Assembly (NCBI GenBank): GCA_025642075.2
Contig: JAODUO010000052.1
Location: 452,501 to 516,500, forward strand
DNA: 64,000 bases
From: Ridgeia piscesae
Taxonomy: Eukaryota; Annelida; Polychaeta; Sabellida; Siboglinidae
Direction of reading: 5' to 3'
This document shows positions 48,801-57,361 of the stretch, in pieces. Position numbers and translations under genes: made by a program. Position 1 is the stretch's first letter. Every line of letters starts with the position of its first letter. The notes under the pieces are model-generated. The model searched no databases. It was not told the DNA's origin and was given only the letters and a program-made list of their open reading frames with translations.

Positions 48801-51452
48801 ATATCTAGTTTACACGTATTTATTAAATAATTTGTTATAATCTTTTTATCTCATAATTGATGTATTAGTTTACATAGTTTTGATGCCTTTCATCACCTGT
48901 ATGTACTGTGGGTTTTTAGTTGACAATAAATGTATCCTTAAACTGTCGTGTTGTTACAGAACTTTGGCCTGGATTACGTGGCCTTCAGTAAGATGGTGGA
49001 TGGTTGTCCACTCAATTACCTCACCCTCGCCTTCAACTGCTGTCAGGTGGGTCACCTCATTACAGCCAGGCTCCTCACCAGTTGTCTAAAAGGCTGACTA
49101 CCACTCAGTATATAAATACATATTTTTAAATATTTAAAATAAATAACCCACCATTAATTGCATAAAATTAAATGTAAAATGGGTTTAAATTTGTGAGAAA
49201 AAAAATTATTCTTGGGTGCACTGGCCACATATTTAAAGAAAGAAATATAAAAATAGGTACATGTAATAGTTTTTATAAATGCAGTTTGTTTCAGAATTCA
49301 ACGTATGACAAATGACTAGGTAAACTTCACATTGTGATACTAGTTAGCCGTATACGTGGAACAATTACATGCATATGGGAGGGGAGTTACACCATAGTTA
49401 TTGTTTGCATCGTGAAGACCCCAATGTTGCCCTGTGCTATTGTGCATGAGTGACCGCTGTCTACTGATCACAGATTGACCCCAAGAAGCGCCCATCCTTC
49501 AGTGACATGGTGACGCGACTGGAGGAGATCAAGTCTCGCTCACAGATGGCGAGTGTCCTCGCCGACATCACCAACCTGAAGAGAGACCCTGACATAGTGA
49601 TGGATAAGACCATCCTCGAGAGGATACTAGGTCAGTCTCATTCTCACGTTGTGTCACTGCCTCACCAATCAATAGAGGCACTCTGACATGTCATCCAGAG
49701 TGGCACTCTGACACTAATTGTGTCGCCATGTCATAAAGAGTTGCACTATGACACCCACTATGTCACTGTTTCACACAATGTGGCGCTGACACACATTGTG
49801 TCACTGTACATGTATCGACAAAAGAGTGCCACTGTAACTCTTTCATCTCATCACGAGTTGCTCTCTGAAACATATTGTGTCAATGTTTCATCAAAATGGT
49901 TCTGATATTCATTGTACCACAAAGTCAAAAAAAAAACTTATTCATTGTGTCACACTGTCTACATATTGATATTCTTATGGTTATTCTGTCATTGTGTCAT
50001 CAAGAATGACACAAGGACATTGTCAGTAGGATTGAAACTTTGACTGTATATGGGCTGGCACTCATTTGTCATCGTAATTATTACTGTGTCATCGAGAGCA
50101 CAACCCTCCCGCCCTGTCCTTTGATGGATGTTGTAGTCAATGCCTCCCACAGACCCACTAAGTTGTCATTGTTGTAGTCGTTGCTTCCATCAAACCCACT
50201 AAGTTGTTGTCGTGTGCTTGCAGTGGGCAAGGGCCACAAGAGGAACCGGTCGGACGAAGCCTTCATGTTCACCGTCTCCCTGAAGGAACCTGCTGCCGAG
50301 GGCGGTGTTGTATCCCCATCGCCAGATGGCGCTGTGGTGAAGCCCCTCCCGCAACTGTGTCGACACTACATCCCGGTGACCCCGCAGGTCGTGGGCGAGG
50401 TCATGAGCATGGACGACCCGTACTACACCCCACACACCGACAACCCGTTCACGTCGAAATTCAAAGACGGCAACACAAAGCTCATCGGGAGTCTGCGAGA
50501 CAACTGGACGTCGTGGTTCGACTACCCGTCACCATGCCACCCCACGACGCCCCCGTGTACGCCCATCACCACGGACGAGCTGCCGTACTTCCGCATTCCA
50601 TCGGCTCGCTCCACCCGCTCTCACTCTCTTCCCGGGTCGCCGTCGACGTCACTCCGCAACCTCCACTCCGACGCTGCCGGCTCGCTCTACTCGTCACACA
50701 CGCTCCGTACGTTCAGCGCCCTCAACTCAATGCGGCGTCTCGAGATGGATGCGGTCGGACTGGATGACAGCTTCGACATGCGCAGCGAAGGCAGCTCAAG
50801 CACAGACAGTGCACTGGAACTCGACCTCATGATCCGAGACATCTACACGTCGTCATCGTCGGCATACTCGCACCGCCACTACAGTCGCAGTAGGTTCGGG
50901 CGGGAGTCGGCCATGATGACGCGCTGCATGGAAGCGAGGCTGTTCGATGACTCGCTGCAGCACCACCTGGTGGCAGATATGTCGCGGCACACGGATGACG
51001 ACTACTTGCCGCAGTCATACAGTTCGTCTGACTCATGTGTTTCGTTCGACGACTGTTCGCTGCTCTCCCCCACAGGATCGTACTCGAGTCACGGCGATGT
51101 CGAACTGAATCACCGGCATTCACGTACTAGACACGAGTTCTTTGAGTTCCGTCTGCGGTCTCGAGAGCGCTTCCAGGAACTGATAGAACGGTGGGAGTCA
51201 AAACAAAGCCACACTGTGTTAGGGAGTGGGGACGGTCGGGATGCGTGCACGACGTGTCAGTCGAACAGGACCTGGTATCTCTCCAAGTGGGATCATCCGG
51301 ACGCGTACGTCGAGCAGCGCTTTCAGGAACTCCGGCGTAAGTGGGAGACGAGACTGCTTAGTTCCGCTGCCAACGAGGCGGCGAAGGGTGACGCCAACTG
51401 TGGACAGAAGTTGACAGCAGGAGGCAGCCTGAAGGCATCTTTACCTCAGTGA
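15621..51452 (+). CDS. TESK: Dual-specificity TESK-family protein kinase, ten exons
   Basis: The exons are 15621-15821, 33492-33613, 39643-39691, 47082-47231, 47403-47488, 47897-47984, 48279-48362, 48960-49046, 49474-49630 and 50224-51452. They join in frame through GT-AG introns into about 750 residues. Kinase landmarks are Gly-rich loop GTGFFSEV (58-65), VLK Lys80, Glu94, HRDLTSKN (168-175), DFG (192-194) and activation segment [11 protein letters not shown] with Ser215. HRDLTSKN and the DPYY / SLPGSP tail motifs distinguish TESK from LIMK, which carries HRDLNSHN and LIM/PDZ domains. TESK kinases phosphorylate cofilin/ADF at Ser3 and promote actin stress fibres and focal adhesions. The protein is longer than vertebrate TESK1 (about 626 residues) because of the tail. 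The frame is open further 5' only from non-ATG codons; ATG 15621 has A at -3. TESK1 versus TESK2 cannot be assigned. Confidence 0.93.
17261..17600. repeat. Tandem repeat of about 108 bp, three copies
   Basis: AGTTTCACCTGGTTTATTAT recurs at 17261 and 17370, and in diverged form at 17477. Each copy is followed by an AT-rich body with TTTTATTCATGAAATGTTAT and GGGTACTTTATT. Copies are spaced 109 and 107 bp. The third copy is the most diverged. Confidence 0.85.
24791..25024. repeat. Minisatellite of 27-30 bp, eight copies
   Basis: The unit AAGTATGTAATAGAACTGTG plus TTAATAACAG repeats eight times. Units alternate between a 30-bp form ending TTAATAACAG and shorter forms ending TAGTAAC. Confidence 0.95.
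28440..28945. repeat. Degenerate AAAACAAGGC repeat with a 62-bp higher-order unit
   Basis: The motif GGTAAAACAAGGCTTG recurs at irregular 25-35 bp spacing. From about 28625 to 28800 a homogeneous 62-bp unit (AAAACAAGGCCTGTTACTGG, a CTTACAGCACT block, then AAAACAAGGCTTGTTAGATC) is present in three copies. The flanking copies are diverged, indicating recent amplification in the middle. Confidence 0.9.
32390..33360. repeat. 22-bp minisatellite, about 44 units, just upstream of exon 2
   Basis: The unit TTGGTTGACACTGAGTGTTG plus TT is tandemly repeated, with CAT/TTT variants and short deleted units containing GAGTCACTGAGTG. A block of about 170 bp starting at 32701 is repeated almost exactly at 32871, a higher-order duplication. 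Diverged units (TGACTCTGAGGTCATGTG, TGACACTGAGGTCGTGTG) continue to the exon-2 acceptor at 33491. Since 22 is not a multiple of 3, all three minus-strand frames are open; this is not coding. Confidence 0.97.
33492..33613 (+). CDS. TESK: TESK exon 2: catalytic Lys and helix C
   Basis: Starts in phase 0 after TTTCAG. It encodes [17 protein letters not shown] and [17 protein letters not shown], carrying the ATP-binding Lys (residue 80) and the salt-bridge Glu (residue 94). It ends with two bases of a Lys codon before GTGAGT. The similarity to TESK family members is very strong here. Confidence 0.95.
34843..35757. repeat. 72-bp tandem array with 144-bp higher-order structure
   Basis: About 12.5 copies of a 72-bp unit (ACAGACAACAGTTATAATGT, TATATACAACAGGAGAAGG, then AGCAAGCCATACATAGTGAT). 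Most units alternate between GGTTAACAGC and GGCTAACGGC, giving a 144-bp dimer. The alternation breaks once, where two GGCTAACGGC units are adjacent (near 35245 and 35317). The last two copies are diverged. Confidence 0.96.
37925..39380. repeat. 50-bp tandem array, about 29 copies
   Basis: The unit AGAGCCTGAGATTGGGCTGC, CAGAGTTGTTGAGTGTATAA, CATGTTGGTC is repeated with few binary variants (GGTC/GGCC, GGGCTGC/GGGCAGC, GTGTATAA/GTATATAA). Edge copies, including the first two, are the most diverged. A 164-residue minus-strand frame arises because three 50-bp units make 150 bp; I do not regard it as a gene. Confidence 0.97.
39643..39691 (+). CDS. TESK: TESK exon 3: [16 protein letters not shown]
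   Basis: A 49-bp micro-exon. Its first base completes a Lys codon, then it encodes [16 protein letters not shown], the strand 4-5/hinge region, nearly identical to the corresponding vertebrate TESK stretch. It is bounded by TTGCAG and GTAAGA. Confidence 0.95.
39695..39998. repeat. Pyrimidine-rich (CTCT) and CA-rich simple sequence
   Basis: Immediately after exon 3 there are about 240 bp of CTCT-rich sequence, including CTCGCTCTTGCTCTCGCTCT. A CACGCACACACGCACACA tract follows at about 39955-39998. Frames across it (Ser/Leu or Arg/Glu rich) are compositional. Confidence 0.9.
41838..42176 (+). mobile_element. tRNA-derived SINE, copy 1
   Basis: The head is tRNA-like with pol III promoter elements: an A-box-like AATGGCTCGGGTAGTGCTTC and the B box GGTTCGAATCC (about 41893). 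Then come a conserved body (TTCAGTTCACTCAGCTGTAT, AAATGAGTACCTG, GCGCATTAATTGTA) and a tail AAAGCGCATTGAACGGTCCT, TGCGCTATATAAGAACATGC followed by a T-rich end. The same structure occurs inverted at 62157-62487. SINEs of this kind depend on a partner LINE for movement. The region is not a functional tRNA gene. Confidence 0.88.
43173..43226. repeat. 13-bp repeat ACATCTGTCCTAG/C, four copies
   Basis: ACATCTGTCCTAC and ACATCTGTCCTAG alternate, giving a 26-bp period, within intron 3. Confidence 0.85.
43812..44730. repeat. 25-bp minisatellite, about 36 copies
   Basis: The unit CAACCATCAGGTCTTGTGAT plus TACAA is highly homogeneous from 43820 to 44290. It is followed by a diverged half with AAAGTGACCATCAAGTATTT variants arranged as about 50-bp dimers, and ends with CACCCATCAGGTGTTGTGAT forms. 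TTACAA and TCACAA variants are interspersed. Confidence 0.95.
46683..47075. repeat. Degenerate GTCTCTACCATGGTCC repeat abutting exon 4
   Basis: After a short GATACA run (46689-46711), variants of CTCTACCATGGTCC, CTCTACTATGG and GTCTACCATGGTCTG recur about twenty times at irregular 15-30 bp spacing. They end within about ten bases of the exon-4 acceptor at 47080-47081. This is an old, decayed minisatellite. Confidence 0.75.
47082..47231 (+). CDS. TESK: TESK exon 4: helices D-E and HRDLTSK
   Basis: Fifty codons, phase 0 at both ends. [20 protein letters not shown], then [21 protein letters not shown]. The catalytic Asp is residue 170 in HRD. HRDLTSKN, completed by exon 5, is diagnostic of the TESK group. 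Confidence 0.96.
47403..47488 (+). CDS. TESK: TESK exon 5: catalytic loop Asn and DFG
   Basis: Starts after TTGTAG. It encodes [20 protein letters not shown] and LAAQIPDP. It provides the metal-binding Asn175 and the DFG Asp192. It ends two bases into a Leu codon before GTAAGT. Confidence 0.96.
47897..47984 (+). CDS. TESK: TESK exon 6: activation segment
   Basis: The first base completes Leu. It then encodes [20 protein letters not shown] and INGEKYNEK, the activation segment through the APE motif. Ser215 in VVGSPYW aligns with the autophosphorylated activation-loop Ser of TESK1. Acceptor TGTCAG, donor GTGAGG. Confidence 0.96.
47985..48278 (+). other. TESK intron 6 with a degenerate 20-bp repeat
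   Basis: A 294-bp intron. From about 48026 to 48180 variants of CATTGCATATCACAAACAAA (also TGTCACAAACAAAACAT) recur about seven times, a small decayed minisatellite. Confidence 0.75.
48279..48362 (+). CDS. TESK: TESK exon 7: helix F region
   Basis: Twenty-eight codons, phase 0. [20 protein letters not shown] then PDILPRTQ, matching the ADVFS-GI--CE-IARI-ADPD-LPRT signature of TESK kinases. The helix F Asp is present. Acceptor TTTCAG, donor GTACGC. Confidence 0.96.
48960..49046 (+). CDS. TESK: TESK exon 8
   Basis: Twenty-nine codons, phase 0. [20 protein letters not shown] then LTLAFNCCQ, matching the family NFGLDY-AF--MV--CP--FL-L-FNCC pattern in the C-lobe. Introns 7 (597 bp) and 8 (427 bp) on either side show nothing recognisable. 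Confidence 0.95.
49474..49630 (+). CDS. TESK: TESK exon 9: end of the kinase domain
   Basis: [20 protein letters not shown] contains the conserved late Arg (KRPSF) that closes the kinase fold. It is followed by a probable helix ([20 protein letters not shown]). It ends one base into a Val codon before GTCAGT. Confidence 0.94.
49631..50223 (+). other. TESK intron 9 with degenerate repeats and a 41-bp duplication
   Basis: From about 49690 to 49990 a degenerate motif around TTGTGTCACTGT and GTGGCACTCTGACAC recurs. A 41-bp unit beginning TTGTAGTCAATGCCTCCCAC is present twice in tandem (50131-50171 and 50172-50212), ending 11 bases before the exon-10 acceptor. Confidence 0.8.
50224..51452 (+). 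CDS. TESK: TESK exon 10: Ser-rich C-terminal tail and stop
   Basis: Encodes residues 342-750 and ends in TGA. Recognisable family motifs are [22 protein letters not shown] (405-417) and RSHSLPGSP (473-481). RSHSLP fits the mode-I 14-3-3 consensus RSXpSXP. A Ser-rich low-complexity stretch follows ([31 protein letters not shown]). Near the end [10 protein letters not shown] (657-666) and [10 protein letters not shown] (707-716) form a repeated motif. The exon is GC- and CpG-richer than its surroundings, as expected for coding sequence. Confidence 0.93.
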
Positions 51453-53370
51453 TATTGTCGTTGTTCTTGTGGACAACAGTGTTTGAACGAACCCACGTGA
51501 GCGTCAGGTGTGATAATTGCTGACAACAAGTGTTGTTGTTCATTTTGACCCATTTACATCATTACAACCCGTCCGTGTGCAGTGATCAGTTTCTGATGAC
51601 TGATTACTGTGAACTGAGTGAGTGTTATTGCTATGAACTGAGCAAGTGTGATTGTTTTAACTGAATAAGTGCGATAGCTATGAATTAATGAGTCTGGTTG
51701 CTCGGAACTGAGCAAGTGCGATAGCTGAGAACTGAGCAAGAGTGATTGTTTTGACCTGAGCGACCGTGATTATTGAGAACCAAGGGCGTGTGATTGCTAT
51801 GAACTGAGCGAACGTGATTACTGTGCAAAAGTGCGCTGCATGACATAAATTAGGTTACTGGAGCGCGGGAAAGTCAGGTGACGGGTGTGCAATTTGAGAA
51901 GATAACCAAAGTGGTTGCAGTATTGTAAGATGTTTCTACGTTGAACTATGCATCTCTTGCCTGTTGAGACTAGACTGGGGCGCGTTTCTTGTCTCCCCAT
52001 ACTGCAGTCGAAGTATCAGCTTTTGTCAGAATATAGTTTTGTCAATACCAAACATTTATACACCAAACTGAAGCATTTGCAAATAGAAATGTATGGAGTT
52101 GAATCTATGAATTAAGACAAGATGCTGCAGTCGGTTGGGATTTGGCGACATCGCAGCGATGATGGTCTGATATATTTTTGTACGGTAGTGACCTGTTGAA
52201 TCTTTGCCGTTTTTTACAATGTTATTTATTGTTGGACAAGGCTCTCGCGGGCGGTAATAGGTCTCACGGTCAAGACACGTTGTCATTGGTTGGACAGTTG
52301 CACCTTTCCTAAATGATTGGGTCGAACTTTCACAGCTCACGTTCAGAGGCAAGTCACTGCCAGTGAATCGCCGTGGTAGCACTTGTTGAATTACGGGTTT
52401 AATGTTAAGGCATTTTATAACAGTAAGCAGTTCCGTTATAAATTGATATTCCGATGTAAGAACATTACATACTGCGTTTATTACGCTTTGCCTTTACACT
52501 GGTCGACTTGGCGCAATAATATCATAATGCGAAGTTAACACTGGCAATTTTAGAAATAATTATGTAACGTATCGATTTTATTAATTATTACCAAGCCCTT
52601 GCAAACAAAGCATAAAAAATAAGTTGTTTTTAGTGAAATATTTTTAATATTATATTCCGTTTATTCGTAAGACAAGATCACTCAAGTTTTGACCATATGG
52701 CAAAGCTCAAATGGAAGCACGAGGTTTCTGCTGCATCATTTTCAGAATCACAACAAAGTGCCAAATCGTTCACTTCATAAACAATGCGACCTATTCTATA
52801 TTTAATTTTCCTTCAGCGATTAGTGAAAACAGGCGCATTGTGCCGTTGCCATTGTAGTTACGTGACCTTCATTTGCTATCACAGTGTCTGTCAAAACCGT
52901 GTTTGCATCGTTTTAACAAATAACCTTGTTGCGGGTCTGTAAATTATGTTCACAGTGTCCGATATATCTGACAAAGATGTATTTAATATTGAGATCCAGC
53001 GATATACGACATTGACAATGAGGCTGAAACTGAGCCGGTGGCAGACATGTCTTGCGCATTTTTGCTAAAGATGTATTTCATGCAGCACGGTCACCAGGTG
53101 GAGCTATTGTCCAACTAGTCTACGCAAGTGTTCACCAGACGACGCTACTTCAAGGCAATTCAGAATACGCTTTGCTTTCCAATCATGAGTTGCAAGAATC
53201 TCGATATAATTTATAATCTCTGCAATAAATTATGAATGAACAATTTGGTATTGATATGGATTGCATAATTTGTAATATATTATTGTGGTTGTGTTAAATG
53301 CGGAAGATCCGAGTGTAAGTTATTTTATAAAATGCCTGTATTGCGTTTAATATTGAAGACTGTTAATAAA
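51453..53370 (+). other. Probable TESK 3' untranslated region and downstream flank
   Basis: From about 51592 to 51835 a decayed repeat of 24-27 bp (GAACTGAGCAAGTGTGATTG and variants) occurs about nine times. The remainder is unique. The AATAAA candidates I see are at 53224 and 53365; which one, if either, is used is unknown. Confidence 0.4.
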
Positions 53371-53999
53371 ATTTGATGCATGTTACCAAGGATTCGTTTT
53401 TTTCTCATATAAATTGCAATTAATTTGCACATTCCACACAAACAGCTAAGCTATTTATATATTCAAGGCAATCTTCGTTTGTCCTTATCAGTTATGTAAT
53501 ACCTGCCAGACTGCATTGTCAGTTCAACATGGACAATGCAATGTTTCAATCGCCTTTGAACATTCTTAGTCTATACAATGGTATATTCTTGGTTCCACGC
53601 CTGAACGCAAGGATTGACAACGTTTATTTGAGCAATCACCTCTGTCGCTTTACACGTGACATTTGCTACAAGCAAATGAATGAACGTGAAACGACCGGCA
53701 GTATAGATTCGTCGAAGTGTAGTTGGGGTCGAAAATTAATGCAGTTCTCCTGGTTTTCACCTGTTTATGGTTGGCTCGCCTGGGGTCGGCTACGATGTTT
53801 AGCAGACGTCGCACGTTTGACGCACAATGTGGTTTGATAGCTTAGAAACTGCACCATGTGCAGCTTCTAAGTTGAGACCATCAGACATTTGGATATACAA
53901 CTAGATGAAAAACAGAAGACAGCGACGACTGCTATAGACAATTGCTCGAAGGTAGACTATGTGTCCGTCGGTAAATGTCAAATAATTCAATCTTGTCAT
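53371..53999. other. No recognisable gene
   Basis: Contains a 102-codon frame with a true ATG (53529-53837) that resembles no family I know. Composition is not clearly coding. Confidence 0.4.
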
Positions 54000-54946
54000 A
54001 TTTTTGGGTGTAATCTTGGTAACAGGTTTTAAAATCATCTAAATAGTATATATAACTTAAAAACCCTTGTTGCCCTTTTTATATTTGGTCCCATAGTGAT
54101 TTAGCGGCCATTTAAAAAATGGCCACCACATTTTATTTCGCCGTACATTAATAACTGTTTCATCTAGAGAAATAATTGTGGTATGTGGGTATATGTTCTA
54201 TGGGACAAAGATTTCAAATGAACCATTTTTGGAATTTTCCGGCTTTCGCGTCCGCCATTTTAAAGATGGCGGCCATCAATACAAATGTCACAAATATCTC
54301 AAAAACTACGTCACATTAAGCAGTAACGTTGATGACATTGGATAGCTTAGTGGATAGCGATATATACCAATGTACATTTTATCTTCATTAACATTCATAT
54401 ATGCGCCATTTTTAAAGATGGCGTCCGGCTCAGCCATTTACCCATATCTTAAGAACTACCTAATCTAGAGCCAAAACATTGGTGGCAAGATGTAAGGTTT
54501 TTAGATATGCTTATTTAAATTGTATTACTTTTAACTTTGACTTGACTTTCAAATATCCGCCATTTTGTAATATCCGCAATTTTTTTAAGATGGCGCCCGA
54601 CAAAATCTATAAAAATTATTATATCCATAGCTTAAGAACTACGTGGCTTAGAGACCAAAAGTAGATGTCAAAATAATTTTTTTTTTAGAAGTAATCATGT
54701 GTTGTATTACTTTTGACTTATCCGTCACTCCAACAGATGGCCCCATCAAACAGTATTATTCTTGTATCTTAAGAGAGCCTGTTATCCCTATGTCTTATGA
54801 TCTACGTATCGTCGAACCCTGAAGCTGATGTAGAAATATAGAAGTTTGGAGGCAACGAAAACGGACAGAGGTGGCAAATTCTAACATTGGTTTATTGATT
54901 ACAAAATTATGCCCTAGCATATTGAAAACTCCCAATATGTTCATCC
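54000..54946 (+). repeat. IR-A left arm with four hairpin-bearing subrepeats
   Basis: Four near-palindromes of the type GCCATTTTAAAGATGGC lie at 54106-54124, 54252-54274, 54403-54424 and 54557-54596, spaced 146-154 bp. Between them CTTAAGAACTAC, TAGAGACCAAA and related words recur. The arm is therefore a decayed tandem array of ~150-bp units, each with a potential stem. Confidence 0.8.
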
Positions 54947-55239
54947 ACCCGCTCCCCACCCCATCCAACAGCCACTGCAAATGCACGGCATTATGAAGCG
55001 CATGATGGCTTTTATGCTGTCTTCTACCAACTTTCACCTGTCTTCTGGAAACTTTCATAAAACTTGTTCACTTGACAATCACATGATAAGCACTAAGATG
55101 ACAAAGGACAAAGGAAATCTTACTGTCGTGGAGTATAATTGCAAAGTAGATGGAATATAAAGATGGCTCAGAAACTGAGATTCTGGTGGCAACATCACTA
55201 CTTTTTCCTAGGATGCTAGCTATAACACTATCTTCAAAA

Positions 55240-55840
55240 GAAGATTTGACTTGAAAGAAATAATTGGCACTCACGAGTTTGCATAGAGAAACTGGATGTT
55301 GATGGAACCAAATAAATCGAGCCATCTAACAAACGACAAAGTAACAATTGCTGGAGAATATTGTGCAGGCCAAAAGTGGCACAACCCCATAAGCTATTAT
55401 ATAAATTCATCCAATAGAGATGTTATCTTTGACAGTTATACGAACGTATCCTCATTGAATGAAGCAACACCGTGCAGAGACAATTCCAAGGGAATACGAC
55501 CCAACGTAGTAGACGATTCAACGGGCATCAGACTTCTATACCTGGCTCAAAATGTCTTCGACATGAGAACTACTGAGAACCTAGTGACCGTGACACGCAA
55601 TGATGTCAAGACAAACTCCGACTGCCCTGTGTCTACAGGTGTGAGCACACCCAAAGAGCAAACAGTCGCATGATTCAACATATTGTGGAAGTTGCAGAAA
55701 CATATTGATAGTCTACCTGTACTCCCAACACACTGATGTGCTCTTGGCTCTTCGCTGGGAGCCACAATTGGGTACAACCTTCACAGCATTTCTTCCATTT
55801 TCCGAACTGTACTTGTTGCACTGGCTGGATTTTCAGAAGG
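55240..55840 (+). pseudogene. Decayed remnant of a repetitive animal protein family, in the IR-A centre
   Basis: Broken frames read KEIIGTHEFA (about 55257), LMEPNKSSHLTNDKVTIAGE (about 55298), RDVIFDSYTNVSSLNEAT (about 55423) and NSKGIRP. They continue with VTVTRNDVKTNSDCPVS, then in another frame SRMIQHIVEVAE (about 55668) and TDVLLALRWEPQLG (about 55732). The order resembles a large repetitive family in corals and molluscs, with VFDRY...KG-RP, HEEADTR and DTDVLVL motifs before a TGCDT motif. The middle block is shortened, HEEADTR is degraded and the TGCDT end is missing. The match is from memory of motifs; function is unknown. Confidence 0.4.
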
Positions 55841-56793
55841 GGATGAACATATTGGGAATTTTCAATATGCTATGACATACTTTTGAAATCAATAAACCAA
55901 TGTTTGAATTGGCCAACTCTGTCCGTTTTACAGAATATCTAAGAGCCACCTGTAAATCGTTGAATTCAAACATCTGTATTTCCACATCAGCTTCAAATTT
56001 CGACGATACGTAGATCATAAGACATAGCGATAACAGGTTCTCTTAAGATACAGAATAATACTGTTTTATCTATTAGAATGATGGATAAGTCAAAAGTAAT
56101 ACAACACATAATTACTTCTAAAAAATATTGTATTTTGACATCAACTTTTGGTCTCTAAACCACGTAGTTCTTAAGCTGTTGATATAATAATGTTATAGAT
56201 TTTGTCGGGCGCCATTTTAAAAAGTGGCGGATATTACAAAATTGCGGATATTTAAAAGTCAATAAAGGTTAAATGTAATACAACTTAAATAATCATATCT
56301 AAAAACCTTACATCTTTCCATCAATTGTTTGCTCTATATTAGGTAGTTCTTAATATGGGTAAATGGCTGAGCCGGACGTCATCTTTAAAAATGGCGGATA
56401 CATGAATGTTAATGAAGGTAAACTGTACATTGGTGTATATCGCTATCCACGAAGCTATCTAATGTCATCAACACTACTGCTCAGTGTGATGTAGTTTTTG
56501 AGATATTGTGACATTTGTATCGATGACCACCACCAGATGCGAAAGCCGGAAAATAAAAAAAAATGGTTTATTTGAAATCCTTGTGTCATAGAACATATAT
56601 CCACGTATCACAATTATTTCTCTGGATGAAACAGTTATTAAGGTATGGCGAAATAAAATATGGCGGCCATTTTTTAAATGGCCGCTAAATCACTATGGGA
56701 CCAAATAAAAAATGGCAACAAGGGTTTTTAAGTTCTATATACTATTTAGATGATTTTAAAAGCTATTGCCATGATTATACCAAAGAATATGCT
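55841..56793 (-). repeat. IR-A right arm
   Basis: Reverse complement of the left arm, with the hairpin motifs in mirror order (for example GGCGGCCATTTTTTAAATGG near 56662). A frame opening near 56695 lies entirely inside the arm and is unlikely to be a gene. Confidence 0.85.
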
Positions 56794-56873
56794 TCCTTTA
56801 CACTTGCCGGCGCACTAAATGCTGTTATGATATTTAGAAAGCAACTGTTGCAAGTACATTACGTATATTGGCA

Positions 56874-57361
56874 TCTGTCGATGACGCGCTTACATTTTTC
56901 TGGTCGTTAAAAACGCTCCGGTTGACGTTTCTGCGCCATGCGCAATAAATGTAAAATCATCAATGTCCAGCGAAACAACGAAGCATTTTCGGAATAAATA
57001 CCACGAACTGTTCGTTAACTTACCTGTGATGATTACTGTGAAGAGTTTCTTAAAATGTCGTTCAACGCAATAAAATAATACGTTTTTTTATAAATCACTG
57101 CCAGGGATTATGGCGCACTGCTGTCACGTGATTTATGCTTGCTATCAAAAATGCCTCAAAACTAGTTTGCCTCGTGTTAATTTGCGACAAATAACTTTGC
57201 TGAGAGGTTATACACATACTAACGAACAACCCGTAATATTTATACCATAAATGCTTTGTCTTTTCCCTGCACAGTGATGATTTTACATATATCGCGCATA
57301 CGCAGAAACGTCAACCGTAACGTTTTTAACGACCGGGAAAATGTAAGCGCTACATCGACAT
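56874..57361. mobile_element. IR-B: ~490-bp inverted-repeat element
   Basis: Arms at about 56874-57020 and 57213-57361 are inverted copies. CGCTTACATTTTTCTGGTCG, GTTAAAAACG and GACGTTTCTGCGC (56887-56935) are matched by the complements CAGAAACGTCAACCGTAACG and CGACCGGGAAAATGTAAGCG (57302-57351). Inner pairs include GGAATAAATACCACGAACTG against ATTTATACC. The same outer motif occurs at the inner ends of IR-C, linking the two elements. No coding capacity. Confidence 0.8.

Larger units (their letters stand above)
54000..56793. mobile_element. IR-A: 2.8-kb inverted-repeat (foldback-like) element
   Basis: The left arm (about 54000-54946) and right arm (about 55841-56793) are reverse complements over about 950 bp. 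The outer pair is TTTTAAAATCATCTAAATAG at 54028 and its complement near 56741-56760. The inner pair is CCAATATGTTCATCC near 54932 and GGATGAACATATTGG at 55841. Arms differ by scattered substitutions and small indels, so this is not a recent assembly artefact. The ~890-bp centre holds a decayed coding remnant. Long arms made of subrepeats resemble foldback elements. No intact transposase is seen. Confidence 0.85.

Noticed and set aside
54479..54664. Short + strand frame inside the IR-A left arm
   Set aside because: Lies inside the repeated arm sequence and is not conserved in its mirror copy.
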